From assembly GCF_030247195.1 (NCBI RefSeq), contig NC_080671.1:68137412-68201411 (forward strand): a stretch of 64,000 nucleotides of DNA, read 5' to 3'. The notes under the pieces were generated by a model that was given only the letters and a program-made list of their open reading frames with translations, did not search any database and was not told the DNA's origin. How positions within the stretch are numbered: the first letter of the stretch is position 1; each line of letters starts with the position of its first letter. The stretch comes from Topomyia yanbarensis (Eukaryota; Arthropoda; Insecta; Diptera; Culicidae). The position numbers and the translations under genes are program-made. Positions 23,177 through 33,758 of the stretch are shown here, piece by piece.

Positions 23177-26100
23177 TATATAAGAGGACCCCCTTAAGCC
23201 ATCTAACGACTAATTGAAGGCAAAACTTCAGCTCAATTAGCAGATGCTTTCTCTCTTGTAATTTTCAGTTTCTGTTTCTTCAAATAAAGCGTACACGAGC
23301 TCCCATTAGACCCCATTAGTTGCAGCCGTTTTCTCTGTTGTCCTGGTCCGTTTCGACAGCTCCGCAAGAAATTTATTATCACCAAACAAATTAATAATTT
23401 ACACCGTTTTTTCCATTCCTTCTCTTTTATTCCACTCAGCCTCTATCGATTGCTTTATGGTGTTTGAGCCGTCATAAAATAAAAGTGTAACCTGAGAACT
23501 CTGATTCTTTTGTGGCTCTGTTTAAATGTTCGTTTCGCTGATTCCATTTCTCCTCCAGCAATGATCGGGAAGACCAGCTTTTGTACATTTTTATCATTTG
23601 TTTCAAACCCCTTACCGAGGTTGGAAAATTAGCATAAGATATAAAAAGTATGAGAAAGAATTAATAGCATTGCTTGGTGAAATTTGGCATCTTCTAATCG
23701 CTAGTCCAATAATTGCGAATGCCATGGTCCCACTGTTGGGACCTTAATTTATTTCAGTTGTCTAGCGTCCATAGGTCAGTTCTCTGAACTTATTAGGAAA
23801 GCATCGGAAATATATGATAACAAATGATTAATGGAGTTTTATTCAGTATAATCACTTCCAACTTCAAAACACTGCTCGGTGTTAAGTGTTGTTCGAATAC
23901 AATCTATGGCACCCTTCTATGATTTATGTGGCTATGTGATTCATAGTGCGTGATAAGAAAAGGTTAAAGAATCAACAATGCTGGTCGGCCGACTATTTTC
24001 ATAATCGCAGAAAAATCAGACGCATTTTGTACAATCACACGAGGAAAATCAATTGCTGTGGTTAAACTCAGATCCCGACCCTGTCCGGCATCTGCTAGTA
24101 CGAGACACACTTCAGCAATAAATCTCCACCAATTTCCGCGAGGCCACACAAAAGGATTCTCCGACAGCGGCAGGCTGGAAATCTAACGACTACGGATACG
24201 ACAGCTCAGCGGGAAATGCAAAACACAATAAAATGTCAATTTAGCACCAGTCGAGTGTCAAGGATTTCCCTCCTTCTGCTCTCCCAAAGGATCGATCCTA
24301 CGTGCAGCAGTGAAAGCACGCGTACGTGAAAAGATAAAAACGCAATAAGTGCAGTCACGTGGCGCAAGGATCGGTGCAGCCCAGCCTCCGATCAGGAGTC
24401 GACATTAGACAGCATTCGGGGAAGCACGCCTCTCAAATTTGATTAAAAAGGATGAAGTCTGGATTGTTAGAGGGGTTTCCAACGTAGTTTTATTTTCGCA
24501 TCCCTTCTTGGTGGTATGTTTTACGGATCAAGAACAATGATTTGGGTTCGTTTAGAAAACCAGCTAGGATATGATTGTCCTAAAATTAAAAACAGAGACC
24601 ACATGGCGTGCACTGGAATTGATTGAATTGGCACAGAAATAATTAGAATTTTACAAACACACTGGATTAAATTTAGAACGGGATATATTTTGTAAAATTG
24701 TTATCTGATTAGTTCGCACCCCTCACAAATCCAACTATTCCACACCAATGCAACCACCAAAAAGTGATCAAAATCTTATCTGGAGCGCGTGAAAAATAAA
24801 TAAGAATTTCATTAAAAACTTTACCATGATTAGAAGGATGAACCGGTAATCCGTTCGGTAAATACCTACAAACGCGCAAACAACTAAATCAACTGAAGTG
24901 AATCCACCCGGGGCATCATCTCCCATCGTTTCACCACCGGTCTCTATCTTTCGGGAAAAGATGGAAGCGGGAAAACTCTCGATGTGTGAATTTCCTTACC
25001 CTCGTCGAACGGGTGTGAAAAGTTCCTAACATATTCATCGCTATTTTCCGGCAGCGGAAGAGGGAAGGCGACAAAAACCAGACAATTACACCATGAATAT
25101 TTTATGAGATTCGAAATTCCGCGAGGATCACGATGGTAGTATGTGTGTGAGTGTGTGTGTGATGGAAACTTTATTACACGTTGGTTGCGGCTCTACTGGC
25201 AGAGGCTAAGGGAAAGCAACTTTCCCTTGGGAGGAACTGAACCATGTCCTATCCCTCGCTTGACTGGATAGCCTGAGTTTATCGTTGTTTTTTTCATCCG
25301 ATGTGGGGAGGGGTTGCAGAGCAAGAGAAAAAAAAATGCACGATTTGCTAAATGCGAAATTGTTCAACGCAAATACAAAATTGGTACAGTTTCTAATCCG
25401 CGTGTGGTGGCTGCAATAGGGTGCGAAGATCAAATTGTGTACAGCAACCGATTCGGAACTGGACGGGGTGCTGCAATCGAGTGCGTGAGGGAATCGAAAA
25501 TCAAATAGTTGTTATGGGCCTCTTATTTATTTACTTTATTTTGACGTGCGCCACGGGACTGTCTGGAGAGCAAATGCCATTATTTTTTTTACGATGCCCA
25601 TGTTTTTAGTTACAGTTCGTTCGCGAGGGGTAATAAATTTTGCATTAATATTCGGGTAAACAGAAAAAGGCGCTTGTGTGTGACATGGGAACCGGAGAGT
25701 GCAATATACATTCAGTCGGGTGTGTCTGATAAACAGTATCCATGTGAATTAAATCCTATGAAAAAATTTAAATTTTTCAGTCATGTTTTATTGTGAAGAG
25801 GGAATGTTTCAAACATTTTTATAACCATGCGAAACAAAATATCTTTTGTGGCGGAGTAACGCTGTAAGTCTTCGCCGCATGTGGGACCTTCCAATTTCAC
25901 ACTCGAGTCTAAAACATACTCAACAAATTCTTCCGAAACATTAACCAATTAACAGGAAAATTATTTTCAACTCCAGCCAGTCACCACCAGACACTGGCAA
26001 CAGGAGGGGGCCGCTTTATAGAGACTGGAGAAAAGGAAAGGCGAAACATAGAAAGAAGAAAAAACAGAAATTTATTCAGCGCAAAGAGCTGCAGTTAAAA

Positions 26101-26861
26101 TATTTACCCACAATATTTAACCGAGGCAGCGAGAAGGAAAAACTTGAGAAAACAAACAAAATACCCTGCCCGGCACAGTGCGGAGCAATATGTACCTACC
26201 TAGAACCGACACGTCAAGAAGTCTTGCAGCAATTGATTCGGCTGAGGGCGATTCGAAGTTTCTAAGGCAAATAATGCGTTTAGCCTTCAAGTGCTGCCCG
26301 CAATCGGACTGCATGGAACAGTGTAGATGCAGTGTATAGACAGCGAGAGGGAGAGTGCTATTTAACGTTCGAACGTTGCAGGAAAATATATCAATTCTTG
26401 GAGGAAGTGAGGGAAAGAAAAAACAACAAGAAAACAAGCAAATGGAAGGCCACACACGTGCTTCCATATTTTAGCCTAGATCTGGTAATCGGATAAGATC
26501 AGGAATTGCTTTTGCTCCTGATGCCTGTGCTACAAGCGACAGCTCTATAATAGAGGCTGTCTGAGGGCAGGATCCTGCATTATTCATGTTTCAAACCTCA
26601 AGGACAAATCCAAAGATGTGATTGTTGTTGATGTTTATTTCGAACACTACCTAGAGTTCTAGATTTCTGTAAGCGTTGGAAAATGGGATAGAAACAGATA
26701 CGCATCTAAGCATAACTGTTATATTTGGACTAGATAACATAGGGGGGAGGGCACGCTATTCTAACAAATTATATCTAATAAGCGATTTGAAAATTTTGTA
26801 AATTTAGAAGCATCGATTTTGGAAAATCAATTCTTATCACGGTTCATATTTAGAGAGTGGC
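23177..26861. other. Gene-free stretch
   Basis: No convincing coding frame, tRNA or terminal repeat. A short TG-rich run lies at 25140-25161. The DNA is less AT-rich than its left neighbour. It could be intron or intergenic sequence of a host gene whose exons lie outside the window. Confidence 0.45.
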
Positions 26862-26975
26862 AATAGAAATGTATAGAATTCGCTCAAACTTTCAAGATTT
26901 TTTCCGAGGCCCGGAGGGCCGAGCCTTATAAACCAATCGACTCAGCTCGACGATTTGGGACAATGTCTGTGTGTG
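26862..26975 (+). repeat. Dispersed repeat, left part, interrupted by the R1-clade element
   Basis: GAAATGTATAGAATTCGCTC ... GAGGGCCGAGCC ... CAATGTCTGTGTGTG matches the segment at 14660-14780. It stops in the TG tract, where the poly(T) of the minus-strand R1 element begins. The repeat resumes at 35151 (TGTGTATGTGTCAAAC). The same junction is uninterrupted at 41889-41920. Confidence 0.75.
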
Positions 26976-27239
26976 TTTTTTTTTACAATGTAGAATACAT
27001 TTACGTACTAGCCCAGTACACGTGCTATTAGTAGATGCCAAGCTACCACACGGGGTGTACTGGGGGTGTGTCGAATGGTGACACTGCCATTAATACCGAC
27101 TAAACTCCATTGGGCTCCGCCATCGTTCCCCCCAGGAACTACCTCTGGGTATTACTTCTGGGGGGATGGCTGTACTCATTCACTATCGCTCACGCTTTCA
27201 TACGTCCTGTATGAGGCTTACTTGGGTGCTCTCTCTGTC

Positions 27240-27620
27240 GCGCCTTGATTCACAGGCTGACTTTTGTGCTCACCTTTTTCATTCCTTGCGAGGCTGACTT
27301 GTGTGCTCACCTTACTCATTCCTTGCTAGGCTTACTTTTGTGCTCGCCCCACCCATACCATGTGAGGCTGACTTGGGTGCTCACCCTATCACCTGATTCA
27401 CTCTCAATCGTGCCACTCTATTGTACCTTTGTCGCTCCCCCTGGCATCCCATGTGGGACATTTTTCTTAGGCCCCACTTCTGACATACCATGCGAGGCTG
27501 ACTTGTGTGCTCACCTTTTTTCATTCCTTGCTAGGCTTACTTTTGTGCTCACCCTTAACATACCGTGTGAGACTGACTTGGATGCTCACCCTTTCACTCC
27601 TCTGCCATGCCACGAGGCAT
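27240..27620 (-). repeat. 37-bp minisatellite in the R1 3' UTR
   Basis: The word AGGCTGAC or AGGCTTAC recurs at about 27254, 27291, 27328 and 27365, and again near 27496, 27533 and 27570, each followed by (T/G)TG(T/G)GTGCTC(A/G)CC. The spacing is 37 bp. Such repeats are common in the 3' UTRs of some non-LTR elements. The + strand frame across it (for example 27245-27724) is a by-product of the repeat, not a gene. Confidence 0.75.
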
Positions 27621-27837
27621 CGATAGCTAAGTCCCAACATACTACGCTACGACTCTCCCATCTTGGCATGAGGCATTCCACATATACGCCTATACACTCG
27701 CTCTTCTGCCTTACTTCGGGGTAGCTGGGTTTACCCCTTACGCGGTTACCAGTCGCAGCGCCAAACCTGCCTCAGCATGAACAGAACATTCACTCACTTT
27801 TCTGCGCTCGGCCTTTTTCGCTCCAACTAACCAATCA

Positions 27838-28681
27838 CTAGTTAGTCGTGCCCGTCGTCTGTTGCTCGGTGCGCCAAATTACCTGTAGCCTACAAGCAAT
27901 CTGGGTGGTTGCAGTCGAAACTGCGTTCCACTTCTCCACCGTTTGACACATCCGCTGAATAAGGGTATCAGGGGTTGTGTCCCAGCCACAGATGTCAAGC
28001 ATTGCTCTTCTTTCGACGTCGAAACGAGGACATACGAACAGTATGTGTTCGGCAGTTTCGTCTACATCTGGGCAGTCCGGGCAGGCTGGGGCCTCCGCTT
28101 GCCCGAACCTGTGGAGGTACTGTCGGAAGCAGCCATAGCCTGACAAGAATTGTGTCAGATGGAAGTGAACTTCCCCATGGGGTCTTCCCACCCAGCTCGA
28201 TATGTTAGGTATCAGCCGGTGGGTCCACCTTCCTTTCGAGGAGTTATCCCACTCACGCTGCCATCTGGCGACCGAGGCCACCCTCTATTTCCACGTAGCT
28301 CGAAGCACTCCTCATCTTCCCGGATGACAAGCCCGACTGGCATCATGCTCGCTATCACGCAGGATGCATCGTGTGATACCGTGCGGTAAGCAGATATCAC
28401 TCTGAGGCACATCACGCGGTAGGTGCTCTCCAGTTTCTGTAGGTAACTGGTTACCCTCAGCGCTCTTGACCATGACGGGCCGCCATACCTGAGGATAGAT
28501 ACGGCAACGCCTGCCAGTAGCCTATGTCTACTGGCGCACACCTTTGAGCTGTTGGACATCATTCTCGATAGAGCCGCAACAGCAGTCGACGCTCTCTTGA
28601 ATGTCCATTCCTCCACCGTGTTGATCGCGTGTTCTGCGGTTAGTTCTACCTCAGGGATTGACTCCCCATAGACCTCCAAGG
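27838..28681 (-). pseudogene. R1-clade ORF2, C-terminal part (RT thumb region and CCHC finger)
   Basis: Two overlapping minus-strand frames (28681-28212 and 28281-27838) need one frameshift near 28250 to join. The upper part begins TLEVYGESIPEVEL, which normally follows the FADD catalytic box of the RT. It continues through VEEWTFKR and LRYGGPSWSRAL, typical of the RT thumb in R1. The lower part has the C-terminal finger CPDCPDVDETAEHILFVC (C-x2-C-x8-H-x4-C) and ends IWRTEQQ. The FADD box itself is missing at the junction with the nested histone-derived element. Confidence 0.85.
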
Positions 28682-28686
28682 TTTTA
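28682..28686. repeat. 5-bp flank (TTTTA) of the histone-derived element, left copy
   Basis: TTTTA here and at 31825-31829 flanks the 3138-bp element. The same 5 bp, as TAAAA, flanks the other copy. It may be a target duplication or part of a preferred target. Confidence 0.6.
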
Positions 28687-29149
28687 ATGTAGAATACATT
28701 TAAGGTTTCAATATAGGGGTCCCGTTTCAAAATATCGGCTGCGGCGCCGCGTCAGATTTTGAACGTTAATAACTTTTATCATACTTAACAGAATGATTTG
28801 ATTTTTAGACCAATTTGTTGCAAATATGTTCCTCTATGCTGTATTAAAATTTGAAGTATGTATAACATGTACTAATAACAAAAAAAATGTGTTTTGAAAA
28901 ATCTTTCAAAAACGACTCGGAAAAGTGAAAATTTTCAGCCCATCCCGCACAGAGCCGTCGTTATGGTAGACCAACCGAACAATAAAATAATGAAAAGTTT
29001 ATATATAGGTCCATTACATGTTTGTTCGTATGGTTATTCGCATTGGGTTGCTTGACGAGAGCACTTGGTGGGGGAAAGACGGCATATTCCTTTGGTTAGG
29101 CCATTAGAAGCCGGACGGAAAGGAAAGGCTCATGCACGGCACGAGAACG

Positions 29150-29235
29150 AGCGAGAAAGCGATAGTAGTGCATATTAGCGCGATTATATAAATATCTGTC
29201 GGTCGGTTTTTCTCATCATTCGTATTCGTTCAAGC
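29150..29235 (+). promoter_or_regulatory. Histone-type promoter of H3 unit A
   Basis: TATATAAAT at 29185-29193 is followed about 25 bp later by a TCTCATCATTCGT start region, the arrangement of arthropod replication-dependent histone genes. The block from CGGAAAGGAAAGGC to CTAGCAAGCAGCC is repeated almost unchanged ahead of unit B near 30225-30365, although the coding parts have decayed. Confidence 0.6.
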
Positions 29236-29518
29236 ACTAGCAAGCAGCCAGTCCACCGAAGAAAAGCAGTCGGCGATGACGACGGCGGAAAAAGTGCCCC
29301 AGCTACTGGTGACTCATCGCAACCCGATCAGGAACTGTCGCCCTGCAAGAATTTCGCCCCAACTAAAGGGCAACAGAGTAGGCTATCGTTCCAGCGTCTG
29401 GGTCGTGAGATTGTGCAGGACTGCAAAGTCGAGCTACGCTTACAAAGCTCAGTCGTAATGATGCCCCGAGAAGCCAACGATGCCTACTTGGTCGGTTTGT
29501 TCGAGAATGCAAAATAGT
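29236..29518 (+). pseudogene. Degenerate histone H3 copy, unit A
   Basis: The nucleotides follow a histone H3 gene from codons for KQTARKSTGG to EAYLVGLFE, though broken by indels. Clear matches are AAAGTGCCCCAGCTACTGGT (KSAPATG), GGAACTGTCGCCCTGC (GTVAL), TTCCAGCGTCTGGGTCGTGA (FQRLxRE), TTGTGCAGGACTGCAAAGTC (VQDxKV) and TGCCTACTTGGTCGGTTTGT (AYLVGL). The open frame at 29276-29458 is a frameshifted reading and not H3. The copy cannot encode H3. Promoter lies upstream and a histone stem-loop downstream. Confidence 0.8.
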
Positions 29519-29584
29519 GCTTTCTAGCTCACCGTGTCCGCGGGGAGTGCGTCTGAATTATGCTCCCGCAATAAAACAATAAAC

Positions 29585-29600
29585 GGTTCTTTACAGGACC
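29585..29600 (+). terminator. Histone 3'-end stem-loop, unit A
   Basis: GGTTCTTTACAGGACC gives a 6-bp stem (one G-T pair) and a 4-base loop, close to the histone mRNA consensus GGYYYTHHTHARRRCC. The third loop base is A instead of T. Confidence 0.75.
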
Positions 29601-30345
29601 AATTAATTGTGTTCTAATAAGAGTTAAACTGAAATTTACATTTTATGGTGTATAACAAATAATTTTCAGAAAGCAATATAAGAAATACGATGTGTGGAAA
29701 GAAAGAAAGAGAATTTAAATTATCTTCTCTCGCTCGTTTTCGTGCACTGCTTTTCCATTCCTTTCTGCTGCTACTACCATCATAACTAAAACGAATGTGC
29801 GTGTTCCCCCACCATCTCATGGCCAGTGTTGCCACAATTGCATGTCGCTATAACAACTTGAATTATTTTATTGATCCTCTCTAGTATTGATAAAATATAG
29901 AACATGCAAAGTACACTAGTCGCATGCTTTTATTCGAACTTTTTGGCAGCCTCCGTTGATTAACTGCATAAATCGATTTGTTTGTGCAGCTCCTTGCTAG
30001 TAGCAAACTAAATAGCCTTTATCAGCGCTAACAAATAAAACAAAAGAATTTAAGTTTGTGAAAATCTTCTCCTTCCTTCTTTTCAAATCTGCAACATTCT
30101 TTGAAAATATTGTTGGAATGTTGTTATTGAAAAACTGAACATGCAAGTTTGCTAGCACTGGCCACTAGATTGAAGGCGATGGAAAGACAGAATATTCGTT
30201 TTGGTTATGCTAGTATTGGTAGCCGAACGGAAAGGAAAGGCACAGGAATGGCACGAAAACGAGCGGGAGAGCGATAGTAGTGCTTTCTTGTGTTTTCATA
30301 TATGAATATTGGTCGGTCGGTTTTTCTCATCATTCGTATTCGTTC

Positions 30346-30620
30346 AAGCACTAGCAAGCAGCCAGTCCACCGGAGGAAAGCAGTTGGCGATGATGACGGT
30401 CCGCAAAAGTGCCCAGCTACTGGTGGCCCATCGCAACCAACTACCGATCAGGAACTGTCGCCATGCTAGTATTTCGCCCCAACTAAAGGGCAACGGAGCA
30501 ACTAATCCGCTGGCTAACATTCCAGCGTCTGGTTCGTAAGGTTGTGTATTACTTCAAAGTCGAGCTACGCTTACAAAACTCAGCCGTAATGAAGCCACTG
30601 ATGCCTACTTGGTCGGTTTG
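30346..30620 (+). pseudogene. Degenerate histone H3 copy, unit B
   Basis: Follows H3 from AGTCCACCGGAGGAAAGCAG (KSTGGK) through AAAAGTGCCCAGCTACTGGT, GGAACTGTCGCCATGC, CATTCCAGCGTCTGGTTCGT (PFQRLVR) and TTCAAAGTCGAGCTACGCTT (FKVELR) to GCCTACTTGGTCGGTTTGTG. Several internal deletions shift the frame. It is preceded by the same promoter block as unit A, with a TATA-like CATATATGAAT near 30296. It is more complete at its 5' end than unit A. Confidence 0.8.
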
Positions 30621-30652
30621 TGGGAGTGGGCGTAAATTACAATAAAAGCAAC

Positions 30653-30668
30653 GGTTCTTTTCAGGACC
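30653..30668 (+). terminator. Histone 3'-end stem-loop, unit B
   Basis: GGTTCTTTTCAGGACC fits the histone stem-loop consensus completely, including the TTTC loop. It lies about 35 bp after the end of H3-like sequence. Confidence 0.8.
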
Positions 30669-30997
30669 AATCAATTGTGTTCTAGTGAGAGTTAAACTGA
30701 AACTTTTATTTTAAGGTGTGTAGCAAATTTTCAACAAGCAACATAATACGTTGGGTGGAAAGAAGTAGCTTGCACACGGAACAAAAATTTAAATTATCCT
30801 CTCGCTCGTTTCGTGCACTGCTTTTCCATTCCTTTCTACTGTTATTATCAGTATTACCAAAACGAATGTGTTGTTGCATGTGTTTAAGAGAAACGTTGAA
30901 GTCGCATGCTTCTATTCAAGCTTTTTGGCAGCCCCCGTGAACTAACTGCATTAAATGATTTTTTGTGCAGCTCCGTGCTAGTAGCAAACAAAATGTA

Positions 30998-31185
30998 CCA
31001 GTGTCTGATTCGTGAGATTGTGCAGGATTTCAAAGTCGAGCTAAGCTTATAAAGTTCAGCCGTAATGGTACCCGAAGAAGCCAGTCTTGTCGTTTTGTTC
31101 GAGGCTACAAAACAGTTCGCCAGGCACGTAACTATCATGCCAAAAATATCCAACGATCCAGCGCATCACCATCAACACCAACGCC
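30998..31185 (+). pseudogene. Degenerate histone H3 copy, unit C (C-terminal half)
   Basis: Starts abruptly within H3 at the codons for QRLVRE (CAGTGTCTGATTCGTGAGAT) and continues through TTGTGCAGGATTTCAAAGTC, CAGCCGTAATGGTACC (SAVM) and GTTTTGTTCGAG (LFE) to CACGTAACTATCATGCCAAA (HVTIMPK) and ATATCCAACG (IQ). It reaches further toward the C-terminus than units A and B. The 5' half is replaced by the CAGCTCCGTGCTAGTAGCAA block, also found near 29990 in related form. Confidence 0.8.
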
Positions 31186-31195
31186 GATACCAAAG

Positions 31196-31211
31196 GTTCT
31201 TTTCAGAACCA
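31196..31211 (+). terminator. Histone 3'-end stem-loop, unit C
   Basis: GGTTCTTTTCAGAACC forms a perfect 6-bp stem with a TTTC loop and is followed by ACCATTATTACC. Confidence 0.8.
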
Positions 31212-31658
31212 CCATTATTACCATAGAGAATTATTTGAAAATTTCCCATTCAAACGTGATTCTGTTGAATATTATTAGTTTTAAATTAACGTCTCGAATT
31301 GAAATCACGACGCTCCGGTTATGTGACAGACATTACCCACCCATCTTTTTTTATTGTGACCACGACACCCCATTTCAATATTTCTGAATGAACAGAAGGT
31401 CGAGTTTGGAAAGTTTGTAACTTTCATTGTACTTAACCAAATTACACAATGTTCGCACTAATGATTCAGAAATATGATCAGGAATCTTCTGTTAGATTTG
31501 TAAGTATGTATAATTTACATGAATAAAGAAAAATTGATTTTCAGGAATCAATTATTATCTGTTCTTCCATTGGCCAGTACTACGCGACTTCCTCATGCTA
31601 ACAATTAATTTCATCGTTAGCCATCTCCCTCACCAAGGCCAACAACGCCAACAAAACC

Positions 31659-31674
31659 GGTCCTTTTCAGGACC
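31659..31674 (+). terminator. Histone 3'-end stem-loop, unit D (no H3 body left)
   Basis: GGTCCTTTTCAGGACC forms a perfect 6-bp stem with a TTTC loop. The upstream 80 bp are A/C-rich (ACCAAGGCCAACAACGCCAA) and resemble the 3' UTR before unit C. No H3 codons can be recognised, so this is an orphan stem-loop or the tail of another histone unit. Confidence 0.75.
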
Positions 31675-31829
31675 ACCATCATTTTTGTAAAGAATAATTT
31701 GAAATATTCCTCGCCCAAATCAGCTTTTGTCCGAAAATCCTAATGAGTATCAACATATTTGAAGAACGTGTTCCTTATGTATTCTACATCTCTCCGGTTA
31801 TGTCGCAGACATTACCCACCCATCTTTTA

Positions 31830-33727
31830 TTTGACCCCAGGAGGGAATTCAGTCTCAGAACCCTGTCATAGATGAGGTTCCATTCCATAATACCGGGCCT
31901 AGAATCGAGCCCTGCGGGACTCCGGCGGCAATAGGAACCATTTTCTGACCGGCATCGGTCTCGTATAGCAGTACGCGGTTCTGGAAGTAACTTTCCAGGA
32001 TCCGGTACAGACCCACCGGTAGGCTTAGCCGGTGTAACGAGAGCGCGATGGCATCTCAGCTTGCGCTGTTGAATGCGTTCTTCACGTCAATTGTCACTAA
32101 CGCACAGTATCGAATGCCTCGCCTTTTTCGTTGGATCGCTATCTCGGCAGTCTTTATCACTGAGTTGATAGCGTCCACCGTGGACTTACCCTTCCGAAAG
32201 CCAAACTGGTTTCTTGACAGGCCGTACGTACCTTTTGAGTACGGGTTTAGCCTGTTGAGGATGATCCTCTCAAGCAATTTGCCAGTCGTGTCGATCAGAC
32301 AGATTGGTCTGTACGGCGATGGGTCGCCTAGCGGCTTCCCGGGCTTCGGCAACAGCACCAATTTCTGCCTTTTCCATCTATCGGGGAAGCGGCACTCGTC
32401 AAGGCATCTCTGCATAGCTAGCCTGAACAGGTTCGGGTTCGCTGTGATCGCTGCCTTGAGAGCGCTGTTTGGAAGTCCATCCGGCCCTGGAGCTTTGTTC
32501 ATTGCTAGGAAATTAGCCACTGCGAGTAGTTCTTCATTCGTCACCGGAGCCACCATTTCGGCCGTGCCCGCACTGTCTCGTGGTGTAGGTGGCCAAGGAC
32601 TTGTGGCTCGAGACGGGAAGAGTGCTTCGATAATCGTCGCCAAAAGGTCCGGAGACCGTTCTGGGGGTGAAGAACCCTCTTTGGTCTTGGCCGTTACGAT
32701 TCTGTAGGCGTCACCCCACGGATTCGCGTTGGCACTTTCACACAGGTTGTCGAAACACGCTCTCTTGCTGCTTGTTAAGGGTCAATTTCGCAGCTCGAAA
32801 CACTTCACGGCGGTTCTCACTTGAATCCTCGGTGCGGGCTCTTTGCATCCTACGTCTAGCTCTGAGGCAGGCTGATCGTAGAGCTGCAATCTCGGCACTC
32901 CACCAGTATTCCGGGCGTCTGCCGTTTCTTGGTAGGGTTTTCCTCGGCATAGTGGCGTCACACGCGCGTGATAGAACGGCTACCAGCGCATCCCCGCTTA
33001 GACTGTCGGTGTTAGCCTCCAGTTCCAGGGCCGCGGTGAAAGCTTCGCTGTCGAAGTGATTGGACTTCCACCCGCGTACCTGACAGGGATCTCCCGCCCT
33101 CGGATGCTGCACACCATAGTTGATCCTAAAGCGGATTGCTAAATGATCGCTATGGGTGTAGCCCTCGTCTACCCTCCATTACCTGCCTGGAACCAGACTC
33201 GGGCTGGCAAATGTTACGTCAATCCATGACTCCACCCCGTTTCTACGGAATGTGATAGCGGAGCCATTATTGGCTAACACAGCGTCGAGTTTCGCAAGCG
33301 CCTCCATTAGCGCTTGATACCTGCTATTTGTACAGCGGCTGCCCCACTCTACTGCCCAAGCGTTAAAGTCTCCCGCTATGACTACCGGTTTCCGGCCCAC
33401 TAGGTCTGACGAGAGCCTGTTGATCATCTGGTTGAACTGTTCTACGGGCCACCTTGGTGGAGCGTAGCAGCTACAATGGAACACACCATTGATCTTGGCA
33501 ATCGCAACACCCTCGGCGGAGGAGTGTATTACCTCTTGAACCGGGAACCGTCCCGTTGAACAGATTGCCACCATCCCAGACCCGTCCGACACCCAATTGC
33601 CGTTTCCTGCAGGGATGTTGTACGGGTCGGATAGGAGGGCGACATCTGTCCTCGACTCCGAGACCGACTGCCACAACAGCTGTTGGGCTGCTGCACAATG
33701 GTTAAGATTAAGCGCTGTGATGTTCAC
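31830..33727 (-). pseudogene. R1-clade ORF2, N-terminal part (endonuclease and RT palm)
   Basis: The start is MNITALNLNHC at 33727. The endonuclease follows, with VVIAGDFNAWAVEWG and, after an in-frame TAA at about 33178-33176, HSDHLAIRF. Next comes a basic linker (RPEYWWSAEIAALR). The RT region has NKAPGPDGLPN, YRPICLIDTTGKLLERI, QFGFRKGKSTVDAI, VTIDVKNAFNSAS and, after a frameshift near 32050, AAGVPQGSILGPVLWN. The gene breaks off just before the FADD box, where the histone-derived element begins. Several frameshifts confirm a dead copy. R1-type ORF2 proteins perform sequence-specific target-primed reverse transcription. Confidence 0.88.
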
Positions 33728-33758
33728 GGCTTCTTCTTAGTTAACTCACTTTAACTCA

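Larger units (their letters stand above)
28687..31824 (+). mobile_element. Histone H3-derived composite element, left copy (3138 bp)
   Basis: Inserted in the R1 ORF2. It is the mirror image of 37454-40591: all shared open frames satisfy x + y = 69278 with identical translations, so I see no indel between the copies. The element contains three degenerate histone H3 units, H3-type promoter sequence and four histone 3' stem-loops. There is no transposase or RT frame. Its left end ATGTAGAATACATTT recurs inverted 33 bp inside its right end (ATGTATTCTACAT). The right-end block CTCCGGTTATGTCGCAGACA ... ACCCACCCATC is also present inside at 31312-31347 with small changes, so the element may be a tandem of two older units. 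Its mode of mobility is unknown. Confidence 0.8.

Noticed and set aside
27066..27724. Plus-strand proteins over the R1 3' UTR
   Set aside because: The frames follow the 37-bp minisatellite, and the region is the 3' UTR of a minus-strand element.
29276..29458. Functional histone H3 gene or new small protein
   Set aside because: The frame is a shifted reading of H3 sequence. Indels remove the H3 frame in every unit.
32048..32707. 219-residue plus-strand frame and neighbours up to 34732
   Set aside because: They are antisense to clear R1 ORF2 and ORF1 domains on the minus strand.
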